DNA of 64,000 nucleotides, taken from UWMA-0277 sp965183885. Its GTDB lineage: Bacteria > Bacteroidota > Bacteroidia > Flavobacteriales > BACL11. A program made the translations under genes and the position numbers. How positions within the stretch are numbered: position 1 is the first letter of the stretch; each line of letters starts with the position of its first letter. The stretch is taken from contig OZ238992.1 in assembly GCA_965183885.1 (NCBI GenBank), forward strand, positions 868,001-932,000, read 5' to 3'. The notes beneath the pieces were generated by a model that was not told the origin of the DNA, did not search any database, and saw only the letters and a list, made by a program, of their open reading frames with translations. Shown one piece after another: positions 19,619 to 28,719 of this stretch.

Positions 19619-19626
19619 CAAATATA
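19619..19626 (-). promoter_or_regulatory. Candidate -7 promoter element for DUF3108 gene
   Basis: On the minus strand this reads TATATTTG, an exact match to TAnnTTTG. It ends 4 bases before the ATG at 19614, between the gatA stop and this gene, so the transcript would be leaderless or nearly so. No -33 element is visible. Confidence 0.4.
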
Positions 19627-19630
19627 GTAA

Positions 19631-21055
19631 TTATGCTTCTTTACTAAGGTAAGATGAGAATGTCAATAAATCTGTCTCTTTAAAATGATCTGCCATAACA
19701 TGCAATCCTACTGGCATAGTATTAGAGTGTGTTCCTAATGGTATAGATATAGCAGGGTTTCCTGCTAAGTTCGCCTGTACAGTAAAAATATCTTCCAAAT
19801 ACATAACTGTAGGGTCAATATGTTTTGTTCCTATATCAAAAGGAGTATGTGGTGTTGTAGGTGAAATCACAAAATCATAACTCCCAAACATCTCATTAGT
19901 TTTATCTTGTATTATTCTTCTTATTTTTTGAGCTTTAGTGAAATAAGCATCATGATAACCTGCACTTAAAACAAAAGTCCCTAACATAATTCTTCTTTTT
20001 ACTTCCTCACCAAAACCTTCAGTTCTACTATTGATATAAGTACTTTCTAAATCCGTAATATTTTCACTCCTATAACCATAGTGAACTCCATCAAAACGAG
20101 CTAAATTAGATGACGCTTCAGCAGTAGTAATTACATAATAAGTAGGAACTAAATAATCTAAATAAGGGAAAGAAATAGGTTCTACAATATGCCCATCAGC
20201 TTTTAACTCATTTATTTTCTGCTCTATAATAGTTTTTATCTCAGGATCTAGACCCTTACTTTCCATACATTCCTTTATGTAGGCAATACGCTTTGGTTTA
20301 TTCTCAAAAATAGCTTCTGAATATTTTTCAACCTTTTTAGTTGAAACAGTACTATCAAATTCATCCTCACCAGCAATAACTTCAAGTATAAGTGCAGCAT
20401 CCTCTACAGTATTAGTTAATGGGCCTATTTGATCAAATGAAGAAGCATAAGCAATTAAACCATATCTTGAAACACGACTATAAGTTGGTTTTAAACCTAC
20501 AACACCACAAAAAGCTGCTGGTTGCCTTATTGATCCTCCTGTATCACTTCCCAAAGTTGCTAAACAAAGTCCTGCTGCAACTGCTGCTGCTGACCCTCCT
20601 GAACTTCCTCCTGCAACTTTTTTGTTATTTAAAGGATTTTTTACAGTACCATAAATAGTATTTTCATTTGCTGAACCCATTGCAAACTCATCACAATTTA
20701 ACCTTCCAATAATAATTGCATCTTCAGCTAATAAACGCTCAACAACTGTTGCATTATAAAGTGATTCAAAGCCGTCTAATATTTTTGAAGAAGCACTTAC
20801 TTTATGATCTTTATAGCATAAGTTATCCTTAATACCAATAACCATACCAGCAAGCTTCCCCTGAGAGCCATTCTTAATCTTCTGATCAATAATCTTAGCT
20901 TGAGCTAAAGCATCTTCTGTAAAAACCTCAACAAAAGCATTTAAATACTTATTGCTTTCAATTTCTTGAAGATAGTCTTGAGTTATTGAAACACAATTTG
21001 TTGTGCCATCAGAAATTGCCTGATTAAGCTTTTTAAAGGAACGAAAAGTTGTCAA
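19631..21055 (-). CDS. gatA: Aspartyl/glutamyl-tRNA(Asn/Gln) amidotransferase subunit A
   Basis: Amidase subunit of GatCAB, which releases ammonia from Gln to convert Glu-tRNA(Gln) (or Asp-tRNA(Asn)) to the amidated form. 474 residues with the amidase-signature triad: Lys in GIKDNL, cis-Ser region in GGSSGGSAAAVAAG, and the nucleophile region GSDTGGSIRQPAAF. The start is TTG at 21055: an in-frame stop lies 15 bases upstream and the next ATG is inside the conserved domain, so no ATG start is possible. tatA ends 12 bp upstream in the same direction. gatB and gatC are not in the window. Since asnS is present, Gln-tRNA formation is the likelier role. Confidence 0.95.
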   Translation of the reverse strand: MTTFRSFKKLNQAISDGTTNCVSITQDYLQEIESNKYLNAFVEVFTEDALAQAKIIDQKIKNGSQGKLAGMVIGIKDNLCYKDHKVSASSKILDGFESLYNATVVERLLAEDAIIIGRLNCDEFAMGSANENTIYGTVKNPLNNKKVAGGSSGGSAAAVAAGLCLATLGSDTGGSIRQPAAFCGVVGLKPTYSRVSRYGLIAYASSFDQIGPLTNTVEDAALILEVIAGEDEFDSTVSTKKVEKYSEAIFENKPKRIAYIKECMESKGLDPEIKTIIEQKINELKADGHIVEPISFPYLDYLVPTYYVITTAEASSNLARFDGVHYGYRSENITDLESTYINSRTEGFGEEVKRRIMLGTFVLSAGYHDAYFTKAQKIRRIIQDKTNEMFGSYDFVISPTTPHTPFDIGTKHIDPTVMYLEDIFTVQANLAGNPAISIPLGTHSNTMPVGLHVMADHFKETDLLTFSSYLSKEA

Positions 21056-21067
21056 TGTATAAAGTTT

Positions 21068-21244
21068 TTAGTCTTCTTTATTTTCGTCTAATTCCTTAGT
21101 AGCATCTTTAAATTCTTTCATGCCTTTTCCTAAACCTTTCATTAATTCTGGTATTTTTTTACCTCCAAACATTAATAAAAAAACCAATACAATAAGTACA
21201 ATTTGCCAAGGACCAATCATACCTAATAATAATGCTGTTGTCAT
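21068..21244 (-). CDS. tatA: Sec-independent (Tat) translocase protein TatA/E
   Basis: A 58-residue protein. It has one N-terminal membrane helix (about residues 9-26, GPWQIVLIVLVFLLMFG) followed directly by the TatA hinge and amphipathic helix (FGGKKIPELMKGLGKGMKEF), and an acidic tail ending in DENKED. This is the pore-forming/patch subunit of the twin-arginine pathway for folded proteins. The FGxxxxPEL hinge is the key identifier. It lies between the EnvC-like gene and gatA, the usual Bacteroidetes place; no tatC is seen here. Confidence 0.93.
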   Translation of the reverse strand: MTTALLLGMIGPWQIVLIVLVFLLMFGGKKIPELMKGLGKGMKEFKDATKELDENKED

Positions 21245-21269
21245 AATTTTAATTGTTAAAATGAATGTA

Positions 21270-21277
21270 CAAATTTA
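21270..21277 (-). promoter_or_regulatory. Candidate -7 promoter element for tatA-gatA
   Basis: Minus-strand TAAATTTG matches TAnnTTTG and lies 25 bp before the tatA ATG, in the 44-bp gap after the EnvC-like gene. No convincing -33 element is visible, so confidence is modest. Confidence 0.35.
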
Positions 21278-21288
21278 GGTAATTTGTT

Positions 21289-22542
21289 TTAATAGGCCTT
21301 ATATAACCACTGAGAAGGGTTATGTTTATCATAACCTTTCCAAATTTCAAAATGAAGTTCAGTTTTATTTTCAATTTCTTGAGTTAGTACTACTCCTAAT
21401 TTCTCCTTTGATAACACTTTATCACCAACCTTTACACTCACTTCTTTAAGTCCAGAATAAACACTAAAATACTCACCATGATTTACTAATATTGCCTTTC
21501 CTTCCCCTTTAATAAAAAATATTCGACTAATAGCACCATCAAAAACAGCACGAACAACTGTATTTTGATCTGTTGCTATATCTATACCGTTATTAAATGT
21601 TTCTACTCCGGCAAATACAGAATGCTTCTGTTTTCCATATCCCTGTACAATCACTCCTTTTTCTAAAGGCCAAGGAAGCTTTCCTTTATTCTTATTAAAT
21701 TCTGAAGATAAGGCCATTGCCTCTGGAGTTAAATCAAATCCTTTATTATTTTTCTTAGCTTTTTCTCTAGCCTTACGAATCTCCTCTTCAATAATCTTTC
21801 TTAGTTTATCATCTAAAGCCTTAGCACTTTTTTGTTTGTCCTGTAATTGTTTTTTAAAAAGACGCTCGGACTTACTTAGCTTATTTACTAAATTTTGCTT
21901 TTCCATTTTAGTATCACTAATTAGGGACAACTCTTCCTTTTTATTACTTATCAAGCTTCCTTTTAGATTTGATTCTATAATAAGTTGTTGTTTTTGGGAA
22001 TCTAACTGTTGTTTTTTATCCTCCAGTTTCTTCTGGCTCTCCGTAATTTTAATAGCCTGATTTTTACGAAATGATGTGTATTGCTTTAAATAAACTACTC
22101 GCTTATAACCCTGATTAAAATCTTCAGCTGAAATAATAAACATCAAATCATTTCTATCTCCTTTCTTTTTAAAAGCAGCATAAATCATCTTAGCATATTC
22201 ATCTTTTAATGACTGAAGGTTTTCCTGCTCACTAATAATTGAGGCCTCAGTTAATGCTATTGCCTGTGTTGTTCTTTTCACCTGTTTATTAAGTAAACTA
22301 ATCTCAATATTAAGGGTTTGTAAAAGATGTTCCTTATTGGTAATTTGCTTTTCAAGAGCCTTAAGGTAACTTAAAGATTTACTCTTATTTGCTTTTGTTT
22401 TTTTAAGTAAATCAGCCGTATAACTAATCTCTTTTTCAATAGCTGATTTCTGTTTTTTTAGTTCATCCTTTGTTTGCGCAACAATAGAGAAACTAAAAAA
22501 AACTCCTAAGACTAAAAGAAAGTACTTATTCCACCTCAACAT
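21289..22542 (-). CDS. EnvC-like murein hydrolase activator (degenerate M23/LytM)
   Basis: A 417-residue exported protein: signal peptide 1-22, a long coiled coil (about 24-255, Lys/Glu/Gln-rich), then a LytM domain (about 290-417). The zinc site is degenerate: the HxxxD position reads FNNGIDIA (Asn for His), the YxHL region reads SVYSGL, and HxH reads ELHFEIW (only the second His). It therefore probably lacks peptidase activity and, like E. coli EnvC, activates amidases during daughter-cell separation. It overlaps the 3' end of the DUF4292 lipoprotein gene by 17 bp. Confidence 0.9.
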   Translation of the reverse strand: MLRWNKYFLLVLGVFFSFSIVAQTKDELKKQKSAIEKEISYTADLLKKTKANKSKSLSYLKALEKQITNKEHLLQTLNIEISLLNKQVKRTTQAIALTEASIISEQENLQSLKDEYAKMIYAAFKKKGDRNDLMFIISAEDFNQGYKRVVYLKQYTSFRKNQAIKITESQKKLEDKKQQLDSQKQQLIIESNLKGSLISNKKEELSLISDTKMEKQNLVNKLSKSERLFKKQLQDKQKSAKALDDKLRKIIEEEIRKAREKAKKNNKGFDLTPEAMALSSEFNKNKGKLPWPLEKGVIVQGYGKQKHSVFAGVETFNNGIDIATDQNTVVRAVFDGAISRIFFIKGEGKAILVNHGEYFSVYSGLKEVSVKVGDKVLSKEKLGVVLTQEIENKTELHFEIWKGYDKHNPSQWLYKAY

Positions 22543-23266
22543 ACGAACTTGGTATTTTAAATGTTATTTTTTGCTTTTTATCAAACTCTGTTTTTGAGTA
22601 GTTTAAGCGAGCTTCAAAATCTTTTGACGACTGAACTTCTAATTTCATTTTTCTAGGAAAAACATAACCCTTATCATTAATATATTCCTGGAATTCATAA
22701 ATCAACCTATTCTCTGTATTTGAGATACTCGCATTAAGAATACGATAAGAATCTACAGTAATATTATACTTAATGTTCTCTTCTGATTTTAGTTCATAAA
22801 CAGCATCAGAAATAGACATTGAATAGGAATTCTTTAATATTCTAGGAGTTGCGGTTAACATCTCTTGAATATCTAGAAATGTTATTTCAGCACTTAAGTA
22901 ATCTTTAACATTTACTACTGGTTTTATAAAATATGTTTTATTTGTTCTATTCAAAAAATAAACTGAATCTGTAGTTAACATTGCTCTAAACAACTCAATA
23001 CCAAAAGGAGCGCTTACCGATGCCCATATAAGGCTATCTTTTCTTCCCTTTATTGTAATGTTTAAAGAAATATCCTTTTCTCCTTGATCCAGACTTATCT
23101 TTCCTCTTAAAGACAACCATTCAGGAACATTATTAGATGCATTAACTCTTGCAATAAGTTCTTTTGCATTTTTTGGATCTTTTGAATAATCAATCTCAAG
23201 CACCTTTTTAGTTCCACAAGAACTAACAATAATTAATAGTACTACAATTAAATACAACTTATTCAT
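22526..23266 (-). CDS. DUF4292 domain-containing lipoprotein
   Basis: A 246-residue lipoprotein; the lipobox IVSSC puts the acylated Cys at residue 17. The mature part is beta-rich and starts with a segment (VPEWLSLRGKISLDQGEKD) reminiscent of LolA/LolB-like folds. DUF4292 proteins are of unknown function and typically sit, as here, between a TPR protein and an EnvC-like M23 gene in Bacteroidetes. It overlaps both neighbours (8 bp and 17 bp), so the three are translationally coupled. A role in outer-membrane lipid or lipoprotein handling is only an inference from fold resemblance. Confidence 0.87.
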   Translation of the reverse strand: MNKLYLIVVLLIIVSSCGTKKVLEIDYSKDPKNAKELIARVNASNNVPEWLSLRGKISLDQGEKDISLNITIKGRKDSLIWASVSAPFGIELFRAMLTTDSVYFLNRTNKTYFIKPVVNVKDYLSAEITFLDIQEMLTATPRILKNSYSMSISDAVYELKSEENIKYNITVDSYRILNASISNTENRLIYEFQEYINDKGYVFPRKMKLEVQSSKDFEARLNYSKTEFDKKQKITFKIPSSYVEVE

Positions 23267-24995
23267 AGAGCTTCCTTTCTGCTATTTTTTTACTAAGAAA
23301 CTTACTTGCCTCACCTAATTGATTTGCTTTTTTCCATTGAACAACAGCACCTTCAATATCATTTAAGCGATAAAGAATATCTCCATAATGCTCTACAACA
23401 ACAGCACTTTTATCTCCTCCATTTATCAATGCCTTTAGCATCCATTCTTTTGCCTGCTCATATTCCTTAAGCTCATATAAAATCCAAGCATAGGTGTCTT
23501 GATAAGTCCCATTATCTGGTTCAAGCTCATTACACTTTAAGGACATTTCTTTAGCTCTTTCTAAATTCAACTTTCTTACTGACAGGTAATAGCTATAATT
23601 ATTAAGTACTACTATATTTTCGGGGTCAATATCTAGTACTTTTTCATATAATGAGTCTGAAACTTCATGCTTTTCAAGCACATGGTTAATATCAGCAAGT
23701 GAGCTATAAAACTCCATTCTTAAAGGAACATTATCAATTACAAACTCTATTCCACTTTCTAAAGATAACATTGCTTCATCGTAGTTCTTAAACCACTTAT
23801 TAGCTATACCATTAAAATAATAAAATAAAGGGTCTGTTGGAAAATAAGTCAAAGCTTCAGCACTAACATCTAACAAACCTGCAAAATCATTTTGCTCAGC
23901 TTGAATAAAGAGTATCTGACTCCATACTTGAGCCTTTGTTTTATCTTTCTCTAATACCTGCTTATATTCCTCCTTAGCTTCATCAAAGCGATTATCTGCA
24001 TATAACATATCTGCATAAATAGCATGCGCTGTTACATTCCCTTTATGAGCAGCAATTAAGATTTCAGACAGTTCATATGCCTGTTCTTTCATTATATTGT
24101 TAAGCCCCATTATTTGGAAATAAGAAGCTAAGATTCTAACTTTAGTATCAACATTTAATTTTGAACTTTTAAAAGCTAGTTTTAGCTCTTCAAATGATTG
24201 CTTATTATCCCCACTTTCTCTATAATAATCAGCAAGAGTTAGATGTATTCTTCCATTATCTGGAGCTAGAGCTCCTATCTTTTTAAATAGCTCAAAAGCT
24301 TTCTCTTTTTCATCATTAAGTAAATATAGTTCTGATAAAATCTCCATTGCTTCTACATCTTTAGGAAAAGCATCTAATAATGAGTTTAGCTCCTTAATTG
24401 CATCCTTTTTTCTACTCAACTCCATATACAATCTATGCTTTTGCATAGATATCATCTTATTAACTCCCTTGTGTTTCTCTAAATCATCATAAACATCAAT
24501 AGCTTTACTAAAATCATTTGCATAGATATAGGTATCAGCTAACATATAATAGAATTGCTCATTCCCTTTCTCAATAGCTATTAACTTTTTATATTGTATT
24601 GCTGCATTAGAAAAGTCCTGGCTTCCAAATAAAATTTCAGCATAAGCCAACAAATACCATCGATTACTTTCTTCAAGAGCTACAGCTGTTTTAATTTGTT
24701 CTATAGCTAAATCAAAATTTGCCTGACCTTTATTAATTAATGCTGACTCATAAAAAGGAAGTGGGTTTTTATCATCTAGCTTTATGCACTTTTGAAACTC
24801 CTTTAAAGCTTCATCATAATTTTCTAATGCCTTAGCTCGCAAAGCATTAAATAGATGTGCACTAAACATAAGGTTATTTTCCTCTTTAGGGACAATATCT
24901 TTCTTACTACTCTTTGGTTCTGGATAATAGGATTTCCATTGTGCAAAAGCTTGCACACTCATCAAACATAATAATATTAATATCCCTTTTTTCAT
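23259..24995 (-). CDS. Tetratricopeptide-repeat exported protein
   Basis: A 578-residue protein with signal peptide 1-18 (ending AFAQ) followed by TPR units along almost its full length (examples: ALENYDEALKEFQKCIKLDD, QANFDLAIEQIKTAVALEE, NLERAKEMSLKCNELEPDN). It is a periplasmic protein-protein scaffold. No catalytic domain is seen. Its stop overlaps the DUF4292 start by 8 bp, and its ATG touches the stop of the nucleotidyltransferase gene, so it belongs to the same transcription unit. Specific function not known. Confidence 0.88.
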   Translation of the reverse strand: MKKGILILLCLMSVQAFAQWKSYYPEPKSSKKDIVPKEENNLMFSAHLFNALRAKALENYDEALKEFQKCIKLDDKNPLPFYESALINKGQANFDLAIEQIKTAVALEESNRWYLLAYAEILFGSQDFSNAAIQYKKLIAIEKGNEQFYYMLADTYIYANDFSKAIDVYDDLEKHKGVNKMISMQKHRLYMELSRKKDAIKELNSLLDAFPKDVEAMEILSELYLLNDEKEKAFELFKKIGALAPDNGRIHLTLADYYRESGDNKQSFEELKLAFKSSKLNVDTKVRILASYFQIMGLNNIMKEQAYELSEILIAAHKGNVTAHAIYADMLYADNRFDEAKEEYKQVLEKDKTKAQVWSQILFIQAEQNDFAGLLDVSAEALTYFPTDPLFYYFNGIANKWFKNYDEAMLSLESGIEFVIDNVPLRMEFYSSLADINHVLEKHEVSDSLYEKVLDIDPENIVVLNNYSYYLSVRKLNLERAKEMSLKCNELEPDNGTYQDTYAWILYELKEYEQAKEWMLKALINGGDKSAVVVEHYGDILYRLNDIEGAVVQWKKANQLGEASKFLSKKIAERKLYE

Positions 24996-25996
24996 TATTT
25001 CACTTCTGAGAAATCCCCTATACTTACTTCTTGCTGAATATTATTTCCGTTAAAATTAGCCTTGTTCCCAATCATTGAATTGTTCAATTTTGCATCTGTA
25101 ACCATACTATCATTTTGGATTATTGTTTTGCTAATAACGCTATTCTCAATTATTGTATTGTTTCCAACTGCCACATGAGGACCAACTTTTGAACCTTTAA
25201 TTACAGCACCCTCTCCAATAAAGCAAGGTTCAATTATCTCTGAATCCTCAATAACTGCAGAAGCTGAAATAATATTTCTATTATGCTCTAATACTCTTTC
25301 ATTCGTGTAAACAGTAGCATCTTTATTTCCACAATCTAACCATTCTTCAACTTGCCCTGGAGAAAATTTTGTTCCTTTATTCTTCATGTTCTCTAAAGCA
25401 TTAGTTAACTGATATTCTCCTCTATCTTTAATATCGTTATCTAATAAATACTGCAACTCATTTTTTAAGTATTCCCCATCATTAAAATAATAAATTCCAA
25501 TAATTGCAAGGTCAGAAACAAAGGTTTCAGGCTTTTCAACAAAATCAGTAATCACATTATTTTCATTCAATTTTACCACCCCAAATGCTGATGGATCATC
25601 AATTTGACTCACCCATATAATTCCATCTTTAGAGCTATCTAAAGTAAAATCTGCTTTAAATAAAGTATCTGCAAAAGCAACAACACAATTTCCTTCTAAA
25701 GACTCCTTAGCACACAAAATTGCATGCGCTGTTCCTAAAGGTTCATCCTGGTAATATATGCTTCCTTTTGCTCCCAATCCTTCAGCAACCTTCACTAAAT
25801 TTTCTTCTACTTCTTTTCCAAAATCACCAATAATGAATGCAATTTCATCCACTTCTTTTCCACAAACTTTTACAATGTCCTCAACTAACCTTTGTACAAT
25901 TGGCTTCCCAGCCACAGGTATTAAAGGTTTTGGTATTGTTAATGTATGAGGCCTTAATCGAGACCCTCTTCCTGCCATTGGAACTATAATTTTCAT
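24995..25996 (-). CDS. Sugar-phosphate nucleotidyltransferase with C-terminal left-handed beta-helix
   Basis: A 333-residue enzyme that joins a sugar 1-phosphate to a nucleotide. The N-terminal nucleotide-binding signature is clear (VPMAGRGSRLRPHTLTIPKP). The substrate region YYQDEPLGTAHAIL resembles glucose-1-phosphate thymidylyl/uridylyltransferases. From about 245 the sequence becomes hexapeptide-like (IIEPCFIGEGAVIKGSKVGP), a left-handed beta-helix. It probably feeds surface polysaccharide synthesis, consistent with the adjacent flippase two genes upstream. Which sugar and nucleotide are used cannot be decided here. Confidence 0.9.
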   Translation of the reverse strand: MKIIVPMAGRGSRLRPHTLTIPKPLIPVAGKPIVQRLVEDIVKVCGKEVDEIAFIIGDFGKEVEENLVKVAEGLGAKGSIYYQDEPLGTAHAILCAKESLEGNCVVAFADTLFKADFTLDSSKDGIIWVSQIDDPSAFGVVKLNENNVITDFVEKPETFVSDLAIIGIYYFNDGEYLKNELQYLLDNDIKDRGEYQLTNALENMKNKGTKFSPGQVEEWLDCGNKDATVYTNERVLEHNRNIISASAVIEDSEIIEPCFIGEGAVIKGSKVGPHVAVGNNTIIENSVISKTIIQNDSMVTDAKLNNSMIGNKANFNGNNIQQEVSIGDFSEVK

Positions 25997-26013
25997 CTTT
26001 ATTTTTTTACTTT

Positions 26014-26448
26014 TTATTTAACTCCTGTACTCCCAAATCCTCCTGCTCCTCTTTGGGTTTCTTCTAATATTTCAACTTCAAGCCATTGAGCTTGTTCATG
26101 TTTTGCAATTACCATCTGCGCTACTCTTTCCCCATTCTCAATTACAAACTCTTCATTAGATAGATTTACCAAAATAACCCCTATTTCACCTCTATAGTCT
26201 GCATCAATTGTTCCTGGAGAATTTAAAACTGTTATTCCTTTTTTAAAAGCCAATCCGCTTCTTGGTCGTACTTGAGCTTCATAACCTTCAGGTAATTCAA
26301 TAAACAAACCTGTTTTTACTAATGTTCTGGCTAATGGCTTTAATGTTATTGACTCATTTAAATTTGCTCTTAAATCCAATCCTGCTGACTGAGAAGTAGC
26401 ATATTCTGGAGAATCATGTTGTGATTTATTTACAATCTTTATCTTCAT
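26014..26448 (-). CDS. dut: Deoxyuridine 5'-triphosphate nucleotidohydrolase (dUTPase)
   Basis: Hydrolyses dUTP to dUMP and PPi, preventing uracil incorporation into DNA and supplying dTMP synthesis. All trimeric dUTPase motifs are present: SAGLDLRAN, PRSGLAFKKG, GTIDADYRGEIGV, GERVAQMV and the C-terminal RGAGGFGSTG. I start at the ATG at 26448 (144 residues, beginning MKIKIVNK); a TTG at 26457 would add three residues and leave only 1 bp to the flippase stop. It sits in the same unit as the flippase and nucleotidyltransferase. Confidence 0.96.
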   Translation of the reverse strand: MKIKIVNKSQHDSPEYATSQSAGLDLRANLNESITLKPLARTLVKTGLFIELPEGYEAQVRPRSGLAFKKGITVLNSPGTIDADYRGEIGVILVNLSNEEFVIENGERVAQMVIAKHEQAQWLEVEILEETQRGAGGFGSTGVK

Positions 26449-26458
26449 TTTAATCAAT

Positions 26459-27868
26459 TTATTTAGGGTTTGAAATTACATTTTTTTTAGGTTTTTCTAG
26501 TATAAATATTGAAATGATAAATCCGATTAAATATAAAGAATTAAACCACATATTTATATCTGAAAAATAAATGAAAAAATAAATACCTAACATGTTAAAT
26601 AGATATAAGCCTATTCTCCTTATATTATACGGAATTGGAAAATGCCTCCTCCCAATAAAATACGAAGCAATAGTCATGCTAAAATAACAAGCTAAAGTAG
26701 CCCAAGCCGACCCAACAAAACCAAGAATAGGAATAAGGGTGAAATTAAGTATTATTGTAATTATTGCCCCAAAAATAGAAAGATAAGCCCCATATTTTGT
26801 TTTTTCAGTAAGCTTATACCAAATAGATAAATTATAATAAATCCCCAAAAACAAATTTGCCAACAATAATACTGAAACTACTAAAAAGCCTCTTTCATCA
26901 TGATATTCACTTCCTAAGAATCCTTTTATAAAATCATAAAAAATAGTGACTCCTAAAAAAATAAACGCCATAACAATAGTAAAGTACTTCATTACGTCAG
27001 CATAAATTTTTCTACCCTTCCCTTCTTTTTCTTGTGCAAAAAAGAAAGGCTCTGCAGCAAACCTAAAGGTTTGTATAAACAAGGTCATAATAATTGATAG
27101 CTTATAAAAAGCTCCATACAGACCAATCTCAGCTATTGCATTATTTGAATTTGGCAAAAGGTACTTTAATAAGATCCTGTCTATTGTTTCATTAGTCATG
27201 CCAGCCAAACCTGCAATAAGAAGCGGCAAGGCATAAACCATCATTTGCTTCCATAGTTTTCTATCAAATACCCAAGTTGACCTTATCATCTCTGGGAATA
27301 ACAATATCAAAGTAACTACCGAAGCAATTAAATTCGCAATAAAAATATATTCAATTCCAAGTTCCAGATATACAATGAAATATAAATTAAAACCAATATT
27401 TATTGCAATATTTACCAACCTAACAAATGCAAAACGAATAGCTTTTTCTTGGATTCTTAATTTTGCAAATGAAATTGAAGCAATAGCATCCATTCCTATT
27501 ATTAATGCGAAATATTGTATATATTCAGGGTTATTAGCATAGCCCATCAATTTGGAAATCCCATCCGAATTAAGAAATACTAAACCTATAAACACTAATG
27601 AAGAAGCTAATAGTGAAATTAAGGTTGTACTATAAACATTTGTTGCTCCTTCTTTTTTTGAAAACCTGAAAAATGCTGTTTCCATTCCATAAGTCAATAA
27701 TACAACCAGAAAAGCAACATAAGCATAAAATTCTGTTACTACTCCATATTCAGCAGGAAGAAAATAACGAGTATAAAGTGGAACTAGAAGATAGTTTAAC
27801 AACCTACCAACTACACTACTCAAACCATAAATTGCGGTTTGGCTCGCTAATTTCTTAAGCGGATTCAA
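26459..27868 (-). CDS. Polysaccharide (MOP/MATE-type) flippase
   Basis: A 469-residue membrane protein with about 12-14 helices, of the Wzx/RfbX-like oligosaccharide flippase group; it moves lipid-linked glycans across the inner membrane. The N terminus (LKKLASQTAIYGLSSVVGRL) is a typical start for the Bacteroidetes branch. The start codon is TTG at 27868, immediately after the stop of the enoyl-CoA hydratase gene (TAA-TTG); no ATG is available before the conserved start. Together with the nucleotidyltransferase it points to surface polysaccharide synthesis. Confidence 0.9.
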   Translation of the reverse strand: MNPLKKLASQTAIYGLSSVVGRLLNYLLVPLYTRYFLPAEYGVVTEFYAYVAFLVVLLTYGMETAFFRFSKKEGATNVYSTTLISLLASSLVFIGLVFLNSDGISKLMGYANNPEYIQYFALIIGMDAIASISFAKLRIQEKAIRFAFVRLVNIAINIGFNLYFIVYLELGIEYIFIANLIASVVTLILLFPEMIRSTWVFDRKLWKQMMVYALPLLIAGLAGMTNETIDRILLKYLLPNSNNAIAEIGLYGAFYKLSIIMTLFIQTFRFAAEPFFFAQEKEGKGRKIYADVMKYFTIVMAFIFLGVTIFYDFIKGFLGSEYHDERGFLVVSVLLLANLFLGIYYNLSIWYKLTEKTKYGAYLSIFGAIITIILNFTLIPILGFVGSAWATLACYFSMTIASYFIGRRHFPIPYNIRRIGLYLFNMLGIYFFIYFSDINMWFNSLYLIGFIISIFILEKPKKNVISNPK

Positions 27869-28642
27869 TTAAAAATTTGCTTTTCTTTTTTCCATAAATG
27901 CTGTTGTACCTTCAATAAATTCAGGTGTTTTAAAGCAAGAACCAAACTCTGATATTTCAACTTCAAAACCATTTACACCGTCAGTAAAACCTGCATTAAC
28001 TGATTTTATTGCCTTTGCAATTGCCATAGGAGAATTACGCTTTATTCTTGAGGCTAATTTTTCAGCCATAGGAATCAATTCTTCTTGTGTACAAACATAA
28101 TTTACCAAGCCCCACTCTTTTGCCTCTACAGCATTTAACATACCAGCAGTAGCTATCATCTCCATAGCCTTTCCTTTTCCAACTAAACTTGCTAATCTTT
28201 GTGTTCCTCCATAGCCAGGGATAACACCCAGAGAAACCTCTGGAAGCCCCATTTTTGCATTATCCGATGCTATACGAATATGACAAGCCATAGCTAATTC
28301 TAAACCACCTCCAAGCGCAAAACCATTAATAGCAGCAATTGATGGAGTAGCAGCATTCTCTAATAAGTCAAATAATAAAGCCTGACCTTGTTTTGCCAAA
28401 TCCTTTCCTTGCTCAGTATTGTATGAAGCAAACTCTTTAATATCAGCCCCCGCCACAAAGGCTTTAGTATCGGCTCCTGTTAAAATAATACACCTTACTG
28501 TAGCATCAGTATCAGCAGCAATTATTGCGCTATTTAAATCATTAATTGTAGCTGCGTTTAAAGCGTTAAGTTGTTTTGGTCGATTAATTGTTATATAACA
28601 AATTCCATCCTTATTTTCGCTTAATATATTCTCGTAATTCAT
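27869..28642 (-). CDS. Enoyl-CoA hydratase/isomerase-family protein
   Basis: A 257-residue crotonase-fold enzyme. The two oxyanion-hole segments are visible (FVAGADIKEF and INGFALGGGLELAMACH), and both catalytic Glu regions are retained (the second in GLPEVSLGVIPGYGGTQRL). This suggests true hydration of 2-enoyl-CoA to 3-hydroxyacyl-CoA, as in beta-oxidation or butyrate-type metabolism. First gene of the long minus-strand run; a -7 type promoter element lies 18 bp upstream. Confidence 0.94.
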   Translation of the reverse strand: MNYENILSENKDGICYITINRPKQLNALNAATINDLNSAIIAADTDATVRCIILTGADTKAFVAGADIKEFASYNTEQGKDLAKQGQALLFDLLENAATPSIAAINGFALGGGLELAMACHIRIASDNAKMGLPEVSLGVIPGYGGTQRLASLVGKGKAMEMIATAGMLNAVEAKEWGLVNYVCTQEELIPMAEKLASRIKRNSPMAIAKAIKSVNAGFTDGVNGFEVEISEFGSCFKTPEFIEGTTAFMEKRKANF

Positions 28643-28659
28643 GTTTTAATTAATTTTTA

Positions 28660-28667
28660 CAAATATA
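28660..28667 (-). promoter_or_regulatory. Candidate -7 promoter element for the 28642-11535 gene run
   Basis: Minus-strand TATATTTG exactly matches TAnnTTTG, 17 bp before the enoyl-CoA hydratase ATG. It would drive the first gene of the co-directional run. No -33 TTTG at the expected distance. Confidence 0.4.
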
Positions 28668-28719
28668 ACCAGATTAAAAATGTATAATACAGAAATAGCT
28701 TCTAAATTCTCAACAGCAG

